Positions 35,809-44,156 of a stretch of DNA of 64,000 nt are shown one piece after another. Made by a program: the position numbers and the translations under genes. This stretch comes from CBDCUE01 sp965222515 (GTDB lineage: Bacteria > Pseudomonadota > Alphaproteobacteria > Rickettsiales > JABIRX01). Location of the stretch: positions 124,001-188,000 of the forward strand of contig CBDCUE010000021.1 of assembly GCA_965222515.1 (NCBI GenBank), written 5' to 3'. Under the pieces are notes generated by a model. That model was not told where the DNA came from and made no database searches. It worked only from the letters and a program-made list of their open reading frames with translations. How positions within the stretch are numbered: the stretch's first letter is position 1; each line of letters begins with the position of its first letter.

Positions 35809-37040
35809 ATTTTAAACCTAGCTGAATTAATAATATTGTAGGAATTATTATCTTTTTGATTGATTTTATCAATAAGAATTTGACTACTTGCAAAAGATAG
35901 AGTCCAACCTAAATTGCAATGTGCTAGATTATAATATAAATTATCATAATATTTTGAACCACCAATGATGGGAAAACCATCTTGAGACAAAACTCTAATC
36001 CCTTGCCAAATTGTTTCTTTTTTATTAGTTTTTATAAGAAGTTTTTTTACTTTTTGATAAAAAATTTCTTTTCTAAAACAATTATTATTATCTAAAATAT
36101 CATAAAATCCAGCTATTCTTGCCTTATTTTCTAAAGCAGAGCAAACAATTTTATTTTGATGATCAATAATGCCATAATTTAATTTATTACTGCTATTAAA
36201 ACTATAGCCTCTCACTGCAATAATTGGTAATTTTATAGCAAGATTTCTTACTAATTTTTTGCTGGCAATGGCATTTGCTAACACAAACTTATCTCCTTTA
36301 ATAATTTTGTTATTAGTAAGTTTGACAGCCTTAATGATATTTTTTTCTCTAATAAAAGATTTTGCTTTGCTATTAAAATGAATATTAAAATTTTTGTTCT
36401 TTAATAATTCTTGATATAATTTGCCAGAAAAATCATATAGATTGCAACTTAAATCATTTTTTAGCAAAATTGCTCTATGATCTTTTTGTACTATAATATT
36501 TTTCTCTAATTTTTTTAAAGAAGCTTGAGTTAATTCTTGGTATAAAAATTCTTTGCTTGCTTTTATAGTTTTTAAAAAATTATTATATTTTGTTTGATTT
36601 TGAAAAAGATGGATAATTCCCTTATTTAATTTTTTTTCAAATTTTATTTCTTTTTTTGTTGTTTCAAAAATCTTTTTACTAAAATTGGCAAATTTTAAAT
36701 ATTCTATATTTTTTTTGTCCGAGTGATTATTTTTGTAACAAGACTTTATAAACCAAAAAATTTTCTTAAAAAACTCTTTCTTGCTGATGAAAATAGCATC
36801 TTTGTTTTTAAAAAAGCAGTAATAAATAATTTTTTTGAAATTGCTAAAAGCATCAACAGGAAAGCTATGAGAAAAACTGAGTTGGGCTCCGTTTTGAAAA
36901 GAGGTTTTTAGTAATGGAGATTTTTCTTGTTCCAAAATAGTAACTTTGTAACCATTTTTAAGAGCAAGATAGCCAGAATGTAGGCCGATTACTCCAGCAC
37001 CTATAATTATAATGTGTTTATTGTTTTTTTTACTCATCAA
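35805..37040 (-). CDS. FAD-dependent D-amino acid dehydrogenase-like protein
   Basis: DAO-family flavoprotein, 411 residues, resembling DadA, which oxidises D-alanine and other D-amino acids to oxo acids and passes electrons to the quinone pool. N-terminal FAD motif IIIGAGVIGLHSGYLALKNG and ILEQE. The middle contains lysine-rich stretches. The C-terminal end has VLSQDGFPIIGGS and YNLAHCNLGWTLSFASSQIL, typical of the family's substrate/FAD region. It lies between ddpX and DUF2610 (4-bp overlap). Next to a D-Ala-D-Ala dipeptidase a D-alanine substrate is a reasonable inference, but related glycine/sarcosine oxidases share these motifs. Confidence 0.8.
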   Translation of the reverse strand: MMSKKNNKHIIIIGAGVIGLHSGYLALKNGYKVTILEQEKSPLLKTSFQNGAQLSFSHSFPVDAFSNFKKIIYYCFFKNKDAIFISKKEFFKKIFWFIKSCYKNNHSDKKNIEYLKFANFSKKIFETTKKEIKFEKKLNKGIIHLFQNQTKYNNFLKTIKASKEFLYQELTQASLKKLEKNIIVQKDHRAILLKNDLSCNLYDFSGKLYQELLKNKNFNIHFNSKAKSFIREKNIIKAVKLTNNKIIKGDKFVLANAIASKKLVRNLAIKLPIIAVRGYSFNSSNKLNYGIIDHQNKIVCSALENKARIAGFYDILDNNNCFRKEIFYQKVKKLLIKTNKKETIWQGIRVLSQDGFPIIGGSKYYDNLYYNLAHCNLGWTLSFASSQILIDKINQKDNNSYNIINSARFKI

Positions 37041-37043
37041 AAA

Positions 37044-37577
37044 TTAAATTTCAAAATTTTTAATTATTGGATAATCCCTAGCGGAAAATAATTGATAGTG
37101 CCACCATTCATTTTGATAAAAATCAAAGCCTGCTAGAGTCATAATGCCTAATAATATTAAGCGGTTTTTTTGAGCTTCAATATTAATGTCGTTATTAGAG
37201 TGATAAGATTTTTTATCTAAACAATCAAATTCTGTACCCATATCAAGTTCTTTTTTTAGGTTGTCTGTTAAGGTAAGATCAAGGGCTACTCCTCTGCAAT
37301 GAGGAATTGACCCTGTTTCTGGATTAGAAATAAATTTATGGTCAGGGAATTTCTGCCAAAGCATTTTTTGAATATTAATAGGTCTGTAAGCATCAAATAT
37401 TTTTATTTTATATTCTAATGCTTGAGCAATTTGGATTGCTTGCAAAAATTTCTTATAAGCTGTTTCTTCAAGATAACATAATTCATTTTTATATAGCTTT
37501 TGCTGGACAAAATTATTTTTTGTGGCATATTTAAGATCTATGATAACTGATTCACTATTTTTTATTAATTTTAACAT
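37044..37577 (-). CDS. ddpX: D-alanyl-D-alanine dipeptidase (VanX/DdpX)
   Basis: Zinc dipeptidase hydrolysing D-Ala-D-Ala to two D-Ala. 177 residues. Motifs: SIPHCRGVALDLTL (His and Asp zinc ligands in the SxHxxGxAxD pattern) and NEWWHYQLF (catalytic Glu and third zinc His). FDAYRPINIQKMLWQKF also fits. First gene of the operon to murE, and divergent from the ankyrin-like gene with only 7 bp between start codons. The proximity of DadA-like and MurE genes suggests turnover of wall D-Ala. Confidence 0.93.
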   Translation of the reverse strand: MLKLIKNSESVIIDLKYATKNNFVQQKLYKNELCYLEETAYKKFLQAIQIAQALEYKIKIFDAYRPINIQKMLWQKFPDHKFISNPETGSIPHCRGVALDLTLTDNLKKELDMGTEFDCLDKKSYHSNNDINIEAQKNRLILLGIMTLAGFDFYQNEWWHYQLFSARDYPIIKNFEI

Positions 37578-37584
37578 ATAATTT

Positions 37585-38067
37585 ATGAATAAAAATTTAT
37601 TACAACTTAATCAAAAAAATAATTTAAAGCAAGAAATCTTTGCTGGTAATATTGATTATTTACAAGATTTTTTTAATAATAATAATATAGATATAAATAG
37701 TTTTGATCAAGAGTACAAAACCCTCTTAGATTATGCTTGTATATCAGGCAATTTCAAAACTATATCTTTCTTATTAGGACATAATGCTAGAATAGGAACT
37801 TTATTTTATATAATGAATAAAAAGAAAGATTTTGAAAAACTAATTAATATTTTGTCACGAACTAAATATGATTTTAATCAATGTGATAAATTGGGATTTT
37901 CTTTAACCCATTATTTATTCAGTTTAGACTATCAAAATTCACTGAACAAAGTTATTTCCTTAGGAGCCAAAATAGATAATATTGGTTTTAATGGAAAAAT
38001 GGCTTTAGAATATCAAAATTCTCACACTAATGACAAAATCATAGGTTTAGTTATCGGCAGAGCTTGA
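37585..38067 (+). CDS. Ankyrin-like repeat protein
   Basis: 160 residues. Contains about two recognisable ankyrin-type units, such as TLLDYACISGNFKTISFLLG and GFSLTHYLFSLDYQNSLNKV, ending ISLGAKIDNIGFNGKMAL. Degenerate but in the right spacing of about 33 residues. No signal peptide. Divergently placed to ddpX, so their promoters share the tiny 7-bp gap or lie inside the coding ends. Ankyrin proteins in intracellular bacteria often act on host proteins; here that is inference only. Confidence 0.65.
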   Translation: MNKNLLQLNQKNNLKQEIFAGNIDYLQDFFNNNNIDINSFDQEYKTLLDYACISGNFKTISFLLGHNARIGTLFYIMNKKKDFEKLINILSRTKYDFNQCDKLGFSLTHYLFSLDYQNSLNKVISLGAKIDNIGFNGKMALEYQNSHTNDKIIGLVIGRA

Positions 38068-38075
38068 TATTTTAA

Positions 38076-38252
38076 CAGGGCTGTTAGATAAAGCTCTTGA
38101 TGTGCAAAAAAATCCTAAAAGTAATCGCTCCACCTCCTTTCAAACTGTGACGAAATTAAAAAAATGCTCGGGGTAATAGCTCCCCTCTTGAGGGGGAGCT
38201 ATTACTTTTAAGATTTTTTTATACATCAAGCAAACTGTATCCAACAGCCCTG
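38076..38252. repeat. 177-bp palindromic element (full copy of the GGAGC element family)
   Basis: Outer ends CAGGGCTGTTAGATA and its near-complement TATCCAACAGCCCTG, with further inverted pairing inside (CTTGATGT..AAAAAATC..AAAAGTAAT.GCTCC on both sides). The centre holds GGGAGCTATTACTTTTAAGA and GGTAATAGCTCCCCTC. The whole can fold as one long hairpin. Related pieces are at 11482, 16973, 39075 and 48838. Confidence 0.7.
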
Positions 38253-38294
38253 GATATTTTAATATATACTAAAATAAAACTTACTAAAAAAACA

Positions 38295-39014
38295 ATGATT
38301 TGGCAGGGAGAGGGTTTTGTTATAGGAGTTTCTCCTCAGGCGGAGTATAATTTGTTAATTACTTTATTTTCTAAAGACAAAGGAATTTTTAAAACGATTA
38401 TTAAAGGTGGTAAATCTAAAAAAAAATATCTAACTTATCAATTAGGAAATTTAGTTGAAGGGGTTTGGAAGGCAAGATTAGAAGAACATCTAGGTTTTTT
38501 TGAAGGATCTGTTATTAAGAATTACAGTGGATTTTTTTTAGTAGATAAGCAAAAAACTTTAATTCTAAAATCCATTACAGATTTATTATCGCTATCTATA
38601 AAAGATAATGATTTTTATCAAGAATTATATGATTACACAAAAACATTTTTGGATAAAATGATTTTTTCTGCAAAATGTAACTATCAAGATTATATTTTAT
38701 ATGAGATTGAGTTTTTGAAATATTTAGGCTTTGCTTTTGATCTAAGCAAATGTGCAGTAACAGGGGAGCAAAAGAATTTATATTATATTTCACCAAAAAC
38801 TGGTCATTCAGTAACCAAAGAGGTAGGTAAAAAATATCATAATCAATTATTTGTCATCCCTAGTTTTTTAAGAAATGAAACAGATGAAAACGACCTAAAA
38901 AACTCTTTTGAATTAACAGATTATTTTATCAAAAAACATTTAATTAATAATGTTGATCATAAAAAATATAATTTAGTAAGAGATTTACTAAAAAACAGTT
39001 TTTTATCGCAATGA
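38295..39014 (+). CDS. recO: DNA repair protein RecO
   Basis: Recombination mediator that helps load RecA with RecR. 239 residues, N-terminal OB fold (EGFVIGVSPQAEYNLLITLF, SKDKGIFKTIIKGGKSKKKY) and a helical C-terminal domain without the usual four-Cys zinc site (only a CAVTGE stretch). Length fits RecO. It is preceded by a palindromic element and followed by a 700-bp non-coding region leading to rho. Moderately divergent, so the call rests on the N-terminal domain pattern and size. Confidence 0.85.
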   Translation: MIWQGEGFVIGVSPQAEYNLLITLFSKDKGIFKTIIKGGKSKKKYLTYQLGNLVEGVWKARLEEHLGFFEGSVIKNYSGFFLVDKQKTLILKSITDLLSLSIKDNDFYQELYDYTKTFLDKMIFSAKCNYQDYILYEIEFLKYLGFAFDLSKCAVTGEQKNLYYISPKTGHSVTKEVGKKYHNQLFVIPSFLRNETDENDLKNSFELTDYFIKKHLINNVDHKKYNLVRDLLKNSFLSQ

Positions 39015-39310
39015 ATGAGTTTCGTTTGGGTCCAGACTTGTTTTTATGCTGAGCAGATTGAAGGCTATGGGGTAAACTTAAATTTAAAGAAAAGCTCGGA
39101 GCAACTGCTCCCCTCTTCAGGTTGTGACAAAATTAACAAAAACTATATTTAATTTTTAATATTAATAAAATTGGATATTAAATTAATTAAAAAGATTGAT
39201 TATTTTTTATAAAACTCCTTGCATCTAGGCAATTATTACAAGAATTTGTGATACATTCAGTAGCCTTTATTAAGTATTTCTGTTAAAATAGAAAAAGTTT
39301 TGTGTTTTTC
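39015..39310. other. Intergenic region between recO and the rho promoter
   Basis: No gene seen. Contains the dispersed repeat at 39075-39145, and AT-rich sequence that has no coding look. Confidence 0.6.
39075..39145. repeat. Dispersed GGAGCAACTGCTCC element (before rho)
   Basis: AAACTTAAATTTAAAGAAAA, GCTCGGAGCAACTGCTCC, GTTGTGACAAAATTAACAAA. Almost the same as 11482-11548. Confidence 0.75.
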
Positions 39311-39338
39311 TTGACAATTGATATTTTTTTTATATAAT
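39311..39338 (+). promoter_or_regulatory. Strong sigma70 promoter for rho
   Basis: Consensus -35 TTGACA (39311-39316), 16-bp spacer, consensus -10 TATAAT (39333-39338). Transcription would start near 39345, giving a leader of about 260 nt to the upstream ATG or 390 nt to the GTG start. Confidence 0.8.
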
Positions 39339-39736
39339 TTTTAAAAAAGAGAGAGAATACATATATTTGTGTTTCATATTTTCAAGAGTTTTAGATTTTC
39401 ATTAAAATTTATATATTTCTGGCTACTTAAAAGTGGCAATTTAAAATGCAAAAAAGCCAAGAAAACTGCTCTTATACTATTTCGCACCGTACATAAAAAT
39501 TATCAACAGCCTAAAAAGCAAATTTATCTTTATAAGTAACTCTCAGTTTTTATTTTATTAACAATAGAACTCATCAACAACTTAATTAATTAAACAACAA
39601 ATTATGACAAAAATTATCGCAAAAAAACCTAATAAGAAGTGTTTTAAGAAGAAAAAACACAGAAGAAAATCCTGAATTAGAAAATGTACAAATAACAGAA
39701 AGAAAAGATACAGAAATAACCGAAAATAAAGAAATT

Positions 39737-41035
39737 GTGAATGAGAATATATTAGAGGCAAGCGGTAAAGTTATAAATTTACAAGAATTAAAAGAAAAAA
39801 GAACAGAAGATCTAGTGGAAATGGGGGTTTCTTTAGGTATTGAAAATGCAGATACTATGTTAAAACAAGGTTTGATATTTTTAATTCTGAAATATTCTGC
39901 TCAAAAAGGAGATACTCTCTTAGGAGGTGGAGTTTTAGAAGTTTTAAGCGATGGCTTTGGTTTTTTAAGGTCTCCTGAAACAAATTATTTATCAGGACCA
40001 GATGACATATATGTCTCTCCCATTCATATCAGAAAATTTGCTTTAAGAACAGGGGATGTGATTGAAGGAGATTTAAGATATCCCAAAAGAGGAGAGAGAT
40101 ATTTTGCCTTAAACACCATTAGCAAAGTTAATAAGCAAGATATTAACGGGAGTAAAAAAAGAAGAAAAACTAATTTTGACAATTTAACTCCCTTATACCC
40201 AAATGAAAAATTAAATTTAGAAGTAAAAAATCCTAAGCACAAAGATTTATCAACTAGGGTTATTGAAATGGTTGCACCTATTGGAAAAGGACAAAGAGCC
40301 TTAATAGTTGCCCCTCCTAGAACAGGAAAAACTATGTTGGTACAGAACATAGCTCATGCTTTAAATGAAAACCATCCTGATATTTCTTTATTAGTATTAT
40401 TGATTGATGAAAGACCTGAAGAGGTTACTGATATGGAAAGATCAATTAAAGGAGAAGTGGTTAGTTCTACTTTTGACGAGCCTGCAACAAGACATGTTCA
40501 GCTTGCAGATTTATTAATAGAAAAAGCAAAAAGACTAGTGGAACAAGGAAAAGATGTTGTTGTTTTACTAGATTCAATAACAAGATTAGCTAGAGCTTAT
40601 AATACAGTTGCTCCATCATCTGGAAAAGTTTTAACAGGTGGTGTAGATTCTAATGCCCTGCAAAGACCAAAAAGGTTTTTTGGAGCTGCAAGAAATATTG
40701 AAAATGGTGGATCATTAACTATCATATCTACTGCATTAGTTGAAACTGGCTCAAAAATGGATGAAGTAATTTTTGAAGAATTTAAAGGAACTGGTAATTC
40801 AGAAATTGTTTTAGATAGAAAAATATCTGATAAAAGAATTTACCCTGCAATTGACATTACTAAATCAGGAACTAGAAAAGAAGAGATGCTAGTTGAAAAA
40901 GACAAATTAAATAAAATGTGGATATTAAGAAAAATAACTAGCACTATGAATCCATTAGAAGCAATGGAGTTCTTCCTTGATAAAATGAGAGCAACTAAAA
41001 GCAATGATGATTTGTTTGCTTCAATGCATCAGTAA
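39737..41035 (+). CDS. rho: Transcription termination factor Rho
   Basis: Hexameric RNA-dependent ATPase ending transcription. 432 residues. Rho N region (LQELKEKRTEDLVEMGVSLG), cold-shock-like RNA-binding domain (LSDGFGFLRS, DDIYVSPIHIRKFALRTGD), Walker A GKGQRALIVAPPRTGKT, Walker B LLVLLIDERPEEVTDMERS, Q/R loops VVLLDSITRLARAYN and GAARNIENGGSLTI. The frame used starts at GTG 39737. Upstream, an ATG at 39604 begins a Lys-rich extension (MTKIIAKKPNKK) that returns to the rho frame only after a one-base shift near 39645. A frameshift or sequencing error thus removes the extension; the conserved core is complete either way. Confidence 0.95.
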   Translation: MNENILEASGKVINLQELKEKRTEDLVEMGVSLGIENADTMLKQGLIFLILKYSAQKGDTLLGGGVLEVLSDGFGFLRSPETNYLSGPDDIYVSPIHIRKFALRTGDVIEGDLRYPKRGERYFALNTISKVNKQDINGSKKRRKTNFDNLTPLYPNEKLNLEVKNPKHKDLSTRVIEMVAPIGKGQRALIVAPPRTGKTMLVQNIAHALNENHPDISLLVLLIDERPEEVTDMERSIKGEVVSSTFDEPATRHVQLADLLIEKAKRLVEQGKDVVVLLDSITRLARAYNTVAPSSGKVLTGGVDSNALQRPKRFFGAARNIENGGSLTIISTALVETGSKMDEVIFEEFKGTGNSEIVLDRKISDKRIYPAIDITKSGTRKEEMLVEKDKLNKMWILRKITSTMNPLEAMEFFLDKMRATKSNDDLFASMHQ

Positions 41036-41085
41036 AAGACTTTTTAAGCACATTGCCCTCTGTGGAATTTAGGCTGGTTAGTGTA

Positions 41086-41838
41086 TCAAGTGATCGTAGC
41101 TTTTAGCAATTTTTCTAAATCTTCTTTTGTATCAATGGAAATTGGCTTTTGTTTTTTATCTATGTGACAAGCAGTAATAATTAAGTTGTTTTCTATTGCT
41201 CTTAATTGCTCAAGTTTCTCTATTTTTTCAAAATATGATTCTGGTAATTCTATAAATTTTTGCAAAACAGATTTTCTGTAAACATAAATCCCTATATGCT
41301 CATAATAAGAAATATTTTTTTTAATTGCATTATAAGGAATAACAGATCTTGAAAAATAATATACTTTGGCAAATTCTTGGTTTTTGGAAAAATCCACTAA
41401 TGCTTTTACAATATTAGGGTTTTTTATATCTTTTTTATCACTAATTTTTACTACCGAAGTTGCAATATCAGTGCTTTTATCTTTTTTTAAAACTTTAATT
41501 GTTTTATTAATAATATCAGGATCAATATTTGGCAAATCTCCTTGTAAATTCACAATAATATCAAAATCTAACTTGCTTTTAAGCAAGGCAGAATAAATTC
41601 TATCTGTTCCAGATGGTAAATTAGGATCAGTCATTATTGCAGTAAAACCAAATTTCTCCACCTCTTTTTTTACTTCATCTTCACTGCAAGCCACAATAAT
41701 GTTTTCTATACCAGTTTTTCTTGCCTGCTGACAAACTCTTACTATCATTGATCTGCCATTAATATCTATCAATGGTTTTTTGGGGAATCTTGTAGAACTT
41801 AATCTTGCTGGGATCAATATTGCCGTTGTTTCTGCCAT
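41086..41838 (-). CDS. kdsB: 3-deoxy-manno-octulosonate cytidylyltransferase
   Basis: Activates Kdo with CTP for lipopolysaccharide core/lipid A assembly. 250 residues. Signature start AILIPARLSSTRFPKKPL, then GIENIIVACSEDEV, NLPSGTDRIYSALLKSK, IVNLQGDLPNIDPDII and YEHIGIYVYRKSVLQKF. Overlaps pgsA by one base (TAATG), so the two are one operon in the order pgsA-kdsB. A kdsB gene implies Kdo-bearing lipid A, which is absent in some obligate intracellular relatives (Anaplasmataceae). Confidence 0.96.
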   Translation of the reverse strand: MAETTAILIPARLSSTRFPKKPLIDINGRSMIVRVCQQARKTGIENIIVACSEDEVKKEVEKFGFTAIMTDPNLPSGTDRIYSALLKSKLDFDIIVNLQGDLPNIDPDIINKTIKVLKKDKSTDIATSVVKISDKKDIKNPNIVKALVDFSKNQEFAKVYYFSRSVIPYNAIKKNISYYEHIGIYVYRKSVLQKFIELPESYFEKIEKLEQLRAIENNLIITACHIDKKQKPISIDTKEDLEKLLKATIT

Positions 41839-42395
41839 TATTTTGTGCCAGAAATATGTTTTAAACTAGCTTTTAAATAAGCAAAGCCTGTGATGATAGT
41901 CAAAACTGCCGCAATAACCAAACCTGCTCTACCAATTTCATCAGTATAAATAATTCCTGCCCCCCTATCTCCTAAAATCATCAATGAAAGAGCCGTCATC
42001 TGCACCCCTGTTTTCCATTTTGCCAATCTACTAACTGGAATACTAATATGAATTTCTGCCAAAAATTCTCTTAAGCCAGAAACAAAAATTTCTCTAAATA
42101 AGATAATCACACCCGGTATTGTAATCAATAAATCACCATTGCCAAAATGCACTAACATAATAATAGCAGTAGCCACTAATAATTTATCAGCAATAGGATC
42201 TAAAATCCTGCCAATTTGTGATTCTACATTAAATAATCTTGCCAAATATCCATCCAAAAAATCAGTAACTGAAGCAATTATAAATAATGTAGCAGCTATC
42301 CAATTTGAAATAACACCCTCCAAAAAAAAAGAAGAAATCAAAATAGGAATAACAACAATCCTAAATAAAGTTAAAAAATTAGGCAAATAATTCAT
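41838..42395 (-). CDS. pgsA: CDP-diacylglycerol-glycerol-3-phosphate 3-phosphatidyltransferase
   Basis: Membrane enzyme making phosphatidylglycerol phosphate. 185 residues from ATG 42395 (MNYLPNFLTLFRIVVIPIL). The CDP-alcohol phosphotransferase motif DGYLARLFNVESQIGRILDP runs on to AD (D-G-x2-A-R-x8-G-x3-D-x3-D). About five membrane segments. An extended frame from 42491 would add 32 residues, but that part is the dispersed leader element, so I use the inner ATG that fits the family N-terminus. Confidence 0.95.
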   Translation of the reverse strand: MNYLPNFLTLFRIVVIPILISSFFLEGVISNWIAATLFIIASVTDFLDGYLARLFNVESQIGRILDPIADKLLVATAIIMLVHFGNGDLLITIPGVIILFREIFVSGLREFLAEIHISIPVSRLAKWKTGVQMTALSLMILGDRGAGIIYTDEIGRAGLVIAAVLTIITGFAYLKASLKHISGTK

Positions 42396-42463
42396 TTTTT
42401 TGGTTTTTAAAGTTAAGCTTGTTATTAGCATATATGCAATCTTATTAACATTTACACGATTTT
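42396..42463 (-). promoter_or_regulatory. GTGTAAATG leader element of pgsA
   Basis: Reads CGTGTAAATG, the tiny frame MLIRLHIC (minus strand, 42425-42451) containing GCATATATGC, then TAACAAGCTTAACTTTAA and an A-rich tract before the ATG. Its box forms a perfect 11-bp inverted repeat (AACATTTACAC / GTGTAAATGTT) with a plus-strand box at 42473-42483. Confidence 0.7.
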
Positions 42464-42722
42464 TTCTTCTTGGTGTAAATGTTGTTAGCATACAGGCTGT
42501 GTCGCAATAGTAAGGGACATTTTGCAGTTTTGATAATTACTTGATTATTCTAGTTTGTCAATAATAATTAACCTAATTTTTTTCAGGGCTGTTTGATGCA
42601 AAAATGATTTAAAATAAAATAAGAGATGTTATTATAAAAATAGATCAAGATTCGTTAGAGAGTTGTTTTAGGAAATATGGAGAGTTTTTGTCAAAGAACA
42701 GCAAAAATACTTTATACAAGTA
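42464..42722. other. Intergenic region upstream of pgsA
   Basis: Contains CTGTGTCGCAATAG (42492-42505, also at 13748) and a short frame at about 42639-42720 (IIKIDQDSLESCFRKYGEF) that I cannot assign and may be a gene remnant. No complete gene. Confidence 0.4.
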
Positions 42723-42882
42723 ATACTATTTTAGTTTTATAATTGACCTATAGCCTTCAATTTTCTCAGTATAAATTGCTTTTTTTAATACTCTGTTAGC
42801 TATGGCTAACAAATAATTAAAAAAAACAATTTCTACTAAACATCTTTTTGGCTATAGGTCAATTATAAAGCTAAAATAGTAT
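42723..42882. mobile_element. 160-bp MITE-like element with 33-bp terminal inverted repeats
   Basis: Left end 42723-42755 (ATACTATTTTAGTTTTATAA through TTGACCTATAGCC) and right end 42850-42882 are complementary at 32 of 33 positions. The 94-bp centre has no frame. A TAA may be duplicated at both edges. No transposase is present. A very long hairpin terminator is the alternative. Confidence 0.7.
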
Positions 42883-42963
42883 AAAATGTTTTATTTCTTA
42901 ATAAGAATAAGCTCCTTGTGCAACTTATTTCAAAAATTAATAACAAATAAAAAAGGTAAAAAA

Positions 42964-43407
42964 ATGAATTTAAAAATAGAACTTCCTCAAATAAGTAATC
43001 CTATTGCAAATTATGTTGCATATAAAAAAGTTGATAATTTGCTTTATGTTTCTGGGCAGGTTTGTAAAAAAGATGGTATTATGCTTTTTAGTGGTAAAAT
43101 AGGTAAAGATTTAACTTTGGATGAAGGCAAAAAGGCTGCTAGATTATGTGGCTTTAATATTTTGGCTCAAGTAAAAGATGCTTGCGGAGGCGATTTATCA
43201 CGAGTAAAATCTTGTGTTAGATTAAATGTGTTTGTTAATAGTGCAGAAAGTTTTTATGATTATGCCTCAGTGGCAAATGGTGCCTCTGATTTAATGAGTG
43301 AGGTTTTTGGAGAAGACATTGGCAAACCAACTAGAATTGCATTAGGAGTTTATGGCTTGCCATCTAATAGTGCTGTTGAGATAGATGCTATTTTTGCAAT
43401 TGCCTAA
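42964..43407 (+). CDS. RidA/YjgF family protein
   Basis: Rid-family trimer, often deaminating reactive enamine/imine intermediates. 147 residues from ATG 42964 (MNLKIELPQISNPIANYVAY), longer than the classic 128-residue RidA. Contains LLYVSGQVCKKDGIMLFSGK and IGKPTRIALGVYGLPSNSAV, and ends VEIDAIFAIA, typical of the YjgF/TdcF fold and of the second Rid subgroup. A GG-containing ribosome site lies right before this ATG, which is why I do not use the 78-bp longer frame. It lies just downstream of the MITE-like element. Confidence 0.88.
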   Translation: MNLKIELPQISNPIANYVAYKKVDNLLYVSGQVCKKDGIMLFSGKIGKDLTLDEGKKAARLCGFNILAQVKDACGGDLSRVKSCVRLNVFVNSAESFYDYASVANGASDLMSEVFGEDIGKPTRIALGVYGLPSNSAVEIDAIFAIA

Positions 43408-43433
43408 TAATTTTTCAAAAGCTAAACAGCAAA

Positions 43434-44156
43434 ATGATTTTATTATATTTTTTAACTGGTCTTATTTTTGGTAGTTTTGTATCTGCTATTAGTCATAGAT
43501 TACCGATCAATAAAAATTTTATTTGGGCAAGATCATATTGTCCAAAATGCAAACATATATTAGCTGTCATAGATTTAATCCCTTTATTATCATATATAAT
43601 CTTTTTAGGAAAATGCCATTATTGCAAAGAAAAAATATCTTTAAAATACCCTGCCCTTGAATTATTTTCTGCTGTTATTTTTGTTTTAATTTATTCTCTT
43701 GGCTTAGAACTTAAAATAACTATTTTGCTACTTAGCATTTTTATTGTTCTGCTCATTATGATAATTATTGATTTTGAACATTATATTCTTCCTGATTCGT
43801 TACAAATAATTTTGCTTATTTTAGCTATTATTTGGAGTTATTTTTATCAATTATCTATATTTGATGTTGCTTTATCTGCTTTTATAGGTTTTTCTAGCAT
43901 TTATTTGATAGCAATATTTTTTAAAAAAATCAGAAAAAAAGAAGGTATTGGTTTTGGAGATATAAAATTTATTACGATTGCCAGTATTTTTATTGGTTGG
44001 TATAATTTACCTTATTTTTTTTTAATTTCAGGAATTGTCGGAGTGATTAACGGCTTAGCTTGGAAAATTTTTTTAAAGAAAGAACAATTTCCTTTTGCCC
44101 CAAGCTTAGCAACTTCTTTATTTATTTTAATCTATGTTAATAATTTTATAAAATGA
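43434..44156 (+). CDS. Prepilin peptidase (PilD/GspO type)
   Basis: Membrane aspartic protease/N-methylase that matures type IV pilin or pseudopilin precursors. 240 residues with about seven hydrophobic segments. Four cysteines (36, 39, 61, 64) form the usual zinc pair before the core. The first catalytic Asp is in MIIIDFEHYILPDSLQ and the second in the GxGD motif GIGFGDIKF. Overlaps rppH by 4 bp. With the secretin at 31091 it suggests a functional pilus, competence or secretion system whose other genes lie elsewhere. Confidence 0.93.
   Translation: MILLYFLTGLIFGSFVSAISHRLPINKNFIWARSYCPKCKHILAVIDLIPLLSYIIFLGKCHYCKEKISLKYPALELFSAVIFVLIYSLGLELKITILLLSIFIVLLIMIIIDFEHYILPDSLQIILLILAIIWSYFYQLSIFDVALSAFIGFSSIYLIAIFFKKIRKKEGIGFGDIKFITIASIFIGWYNLPYFFLISGIVGVINGLAWKIFLKKEQFPFAPSLATSLFILIYVNNFIK

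Noticed and set aside
42886..42963. 26-codon extension of the RidA-family protein
   Set aside because: Upstream of a good ribosome site and ATG; the extension partly overlaps the MITE-like region and has no family match.
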